From: CBDBCK01 sp965203345
Lineage (GTDB): Bacteria > Chloroflexota > Dehalococcoidia > Lucifugimonadales > Lucifugimonadaceae
Direction: 5' to 3'
Length of the DNA: 64,000 bases
Assembly: GCA_965203345.1 (NCBI GenBank)
Contig: CBDBCK010000028.1
Location: forward strand, 1,317,195-1,381,194
The position numbers were made by a program, and so were the translations under genes. The first letter of the stretch is position 1. Every line of letters starts with the position of its first letter. The notes beneath the pieces were generated by a model. It saw nothing but the letters and a program-made list of their open reading frames with translations. It did no database searches and had not been told where the DNA came from. Below are positions 63,681 through 64,000 of the stretch, one piece after another.

Positions 63681-64000
63681 CTTCCAGTAGAGAGTCTGGC
63701 AATATACCTACATCAACTGTGCCTACTAGTGCGCCGGTTACTGCATCCTCGGATCCTATCCCAAGCAACACACTAGAGAGAGCAACGTAGTCCGAACCTG
63801 ACTCCGCAGTAACGTCAACTGTGGAGACTGACAACGTCAAGTCGTAATCCAGGTCTGTCAACAGTTCAACGGTTACAGACGCAGTCCCAGCGTCTTCAAA
63901 CACTCTCTCGTCAGATACAGAAAGGGGAGAAGCCCAGGGGTTGTCAGACAGACTTAGGAAAACCAATCTCGCTTCCAGTTCAGGTGATATCACACCAGGA
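63670..64000 (-). CDS. Upstream part of the giant surface protein, truncated by the window edge
   Basis: Codes the end of an LRR block (MISPELEARLVFLSLSDNPW) and the following Calx-beta domain (VFEDAGTASVTVELLTDLDY), the same as 59660-59980. It is in the same frame as the 52405-63138 part, so one uninterrupted giant gene is easily imagined if the two frameshifts are errors. As read, it ends with a stop at 63670. Further LRR repeats must lie beyond the window. Confidence 0.8.
   Translation of the reverse strand, partial: PGVISPELEARLVFLSLSDNPWASPLSVSDERVFEDAGTASVTVELLTDLDYDLTLSVSTVDVTAESGSDYVALSSVLLGIGSEDAVTGALVGTVDVGILPDSLLEGDV

Larger units (their letters stand above)
63058..64000 (-). repeat. 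0.94-kb direct repeat, copy B, with two indels
   Basis: Second copy of the repeat at 59041-59980. It differs by a 2-base insertion and a 5-base deletion that break the frame, plus a few substitutions. It continues beyond the window. Confidence 0.88.

Overview
The window is a bacterial chromosome segment, about 45% GC by eye, with many TTG and GTG starts and many 4-base start/stop overlaps. The gene content includes several D-2-hydroxyacid dehydrogenase paralogues, a corrinoid methyltransferase cluster with its reductive activator, a complete form I aerobic CO dehydrogenase locus, 2-oxoglutarate dehydrogenase, and a giant Calx-beta/PKD/LRR surface protein. This mix would fit an aerobic, oligotrophic member of the Chloroflexota (for example the marine SAR202 group). 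That assignment is inference; there is no rRNA or marker gene here to settle it.

Layout. 0-6 kb: a short UDP-glucose dehydrogenase-like gene overlapping a sugar-nucleotide epimerase, two D-2-hydroxyacid dehydrogenases, then on the minus strand a sulfotransferase and a third dehydrogenase that lacks the family's catalytic arginine. 6-13.3 kb: core genes on the plus strand: a small conserved protein, tRNA-Thr(CGT), a PAC2 protein, a TyrA-like protein without the usual active-site histidine, aroA, gmk, glycerate kinase and an L-2-hydroxyglutarate oxidase. 13.4-18.5 kb: an AT-rich accessory block with two paralogous predicted lipoproteins and an orphan DNA methyltransferase preceded by a small, perhaps decayed, ORF. 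18.7-25.3 kb (minus): a corrinoid one-carbon cluster made of a homocysteine methyltransferase-type protein, an unknown protein, a MtaA/UroD-type methyltransferase, a corrinoid protein, a four-cysteine small protein, a RACo-type activator and a 3-phosphoglycerate dehydrogenase-like protein.

25.8-29.2 kb: an AT-rich two-gene unit, a large GHKL ATPase followed by a PAPS-reductase-like PP-loop/Fe-S protein. It looks like a defence or nucleic-acid-modification module and I cannot match it to a named system. 29.4-30.8 kb: a glycosyltransferase-like gene followed by a decayed duplicate of itself. 30.8-41.3 kb: coxM-coxS-coxL with the form I motif AYRCSFR, a tandem in-frame duplication of coxG, a decayed third copy of the lipoprotein family, coxD, coxE, a CoxF/XdhC protein with a YHS domain, a MocA-like nucleotidyltransferase and a second XdhC/CoxI. 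The genes after coxL are those used for maturation of the Mo/Cu active site.

41.5-46.3 kb (minus): trxA-sucA-sucB. 46.8 kb: a lipocalin-like gene. 47.3-52.3 kb (minus): a stand-alone nuoE-nuoF-nuoG set (NADH-oxidising module) whose large subunit resembles formate dehydrogenase but lacks the catalytic Cys/Sec. 52.4-64 kb (minus): a giant surface protein of at least 3577 residues with Calx-beta, PKD-like and LRR domains and a C-terminal LPPTGG-membrane-basic tail. Its 5' part runs off the window and carries two frameshifts inside a near-identical ~0.94-kb repeat.
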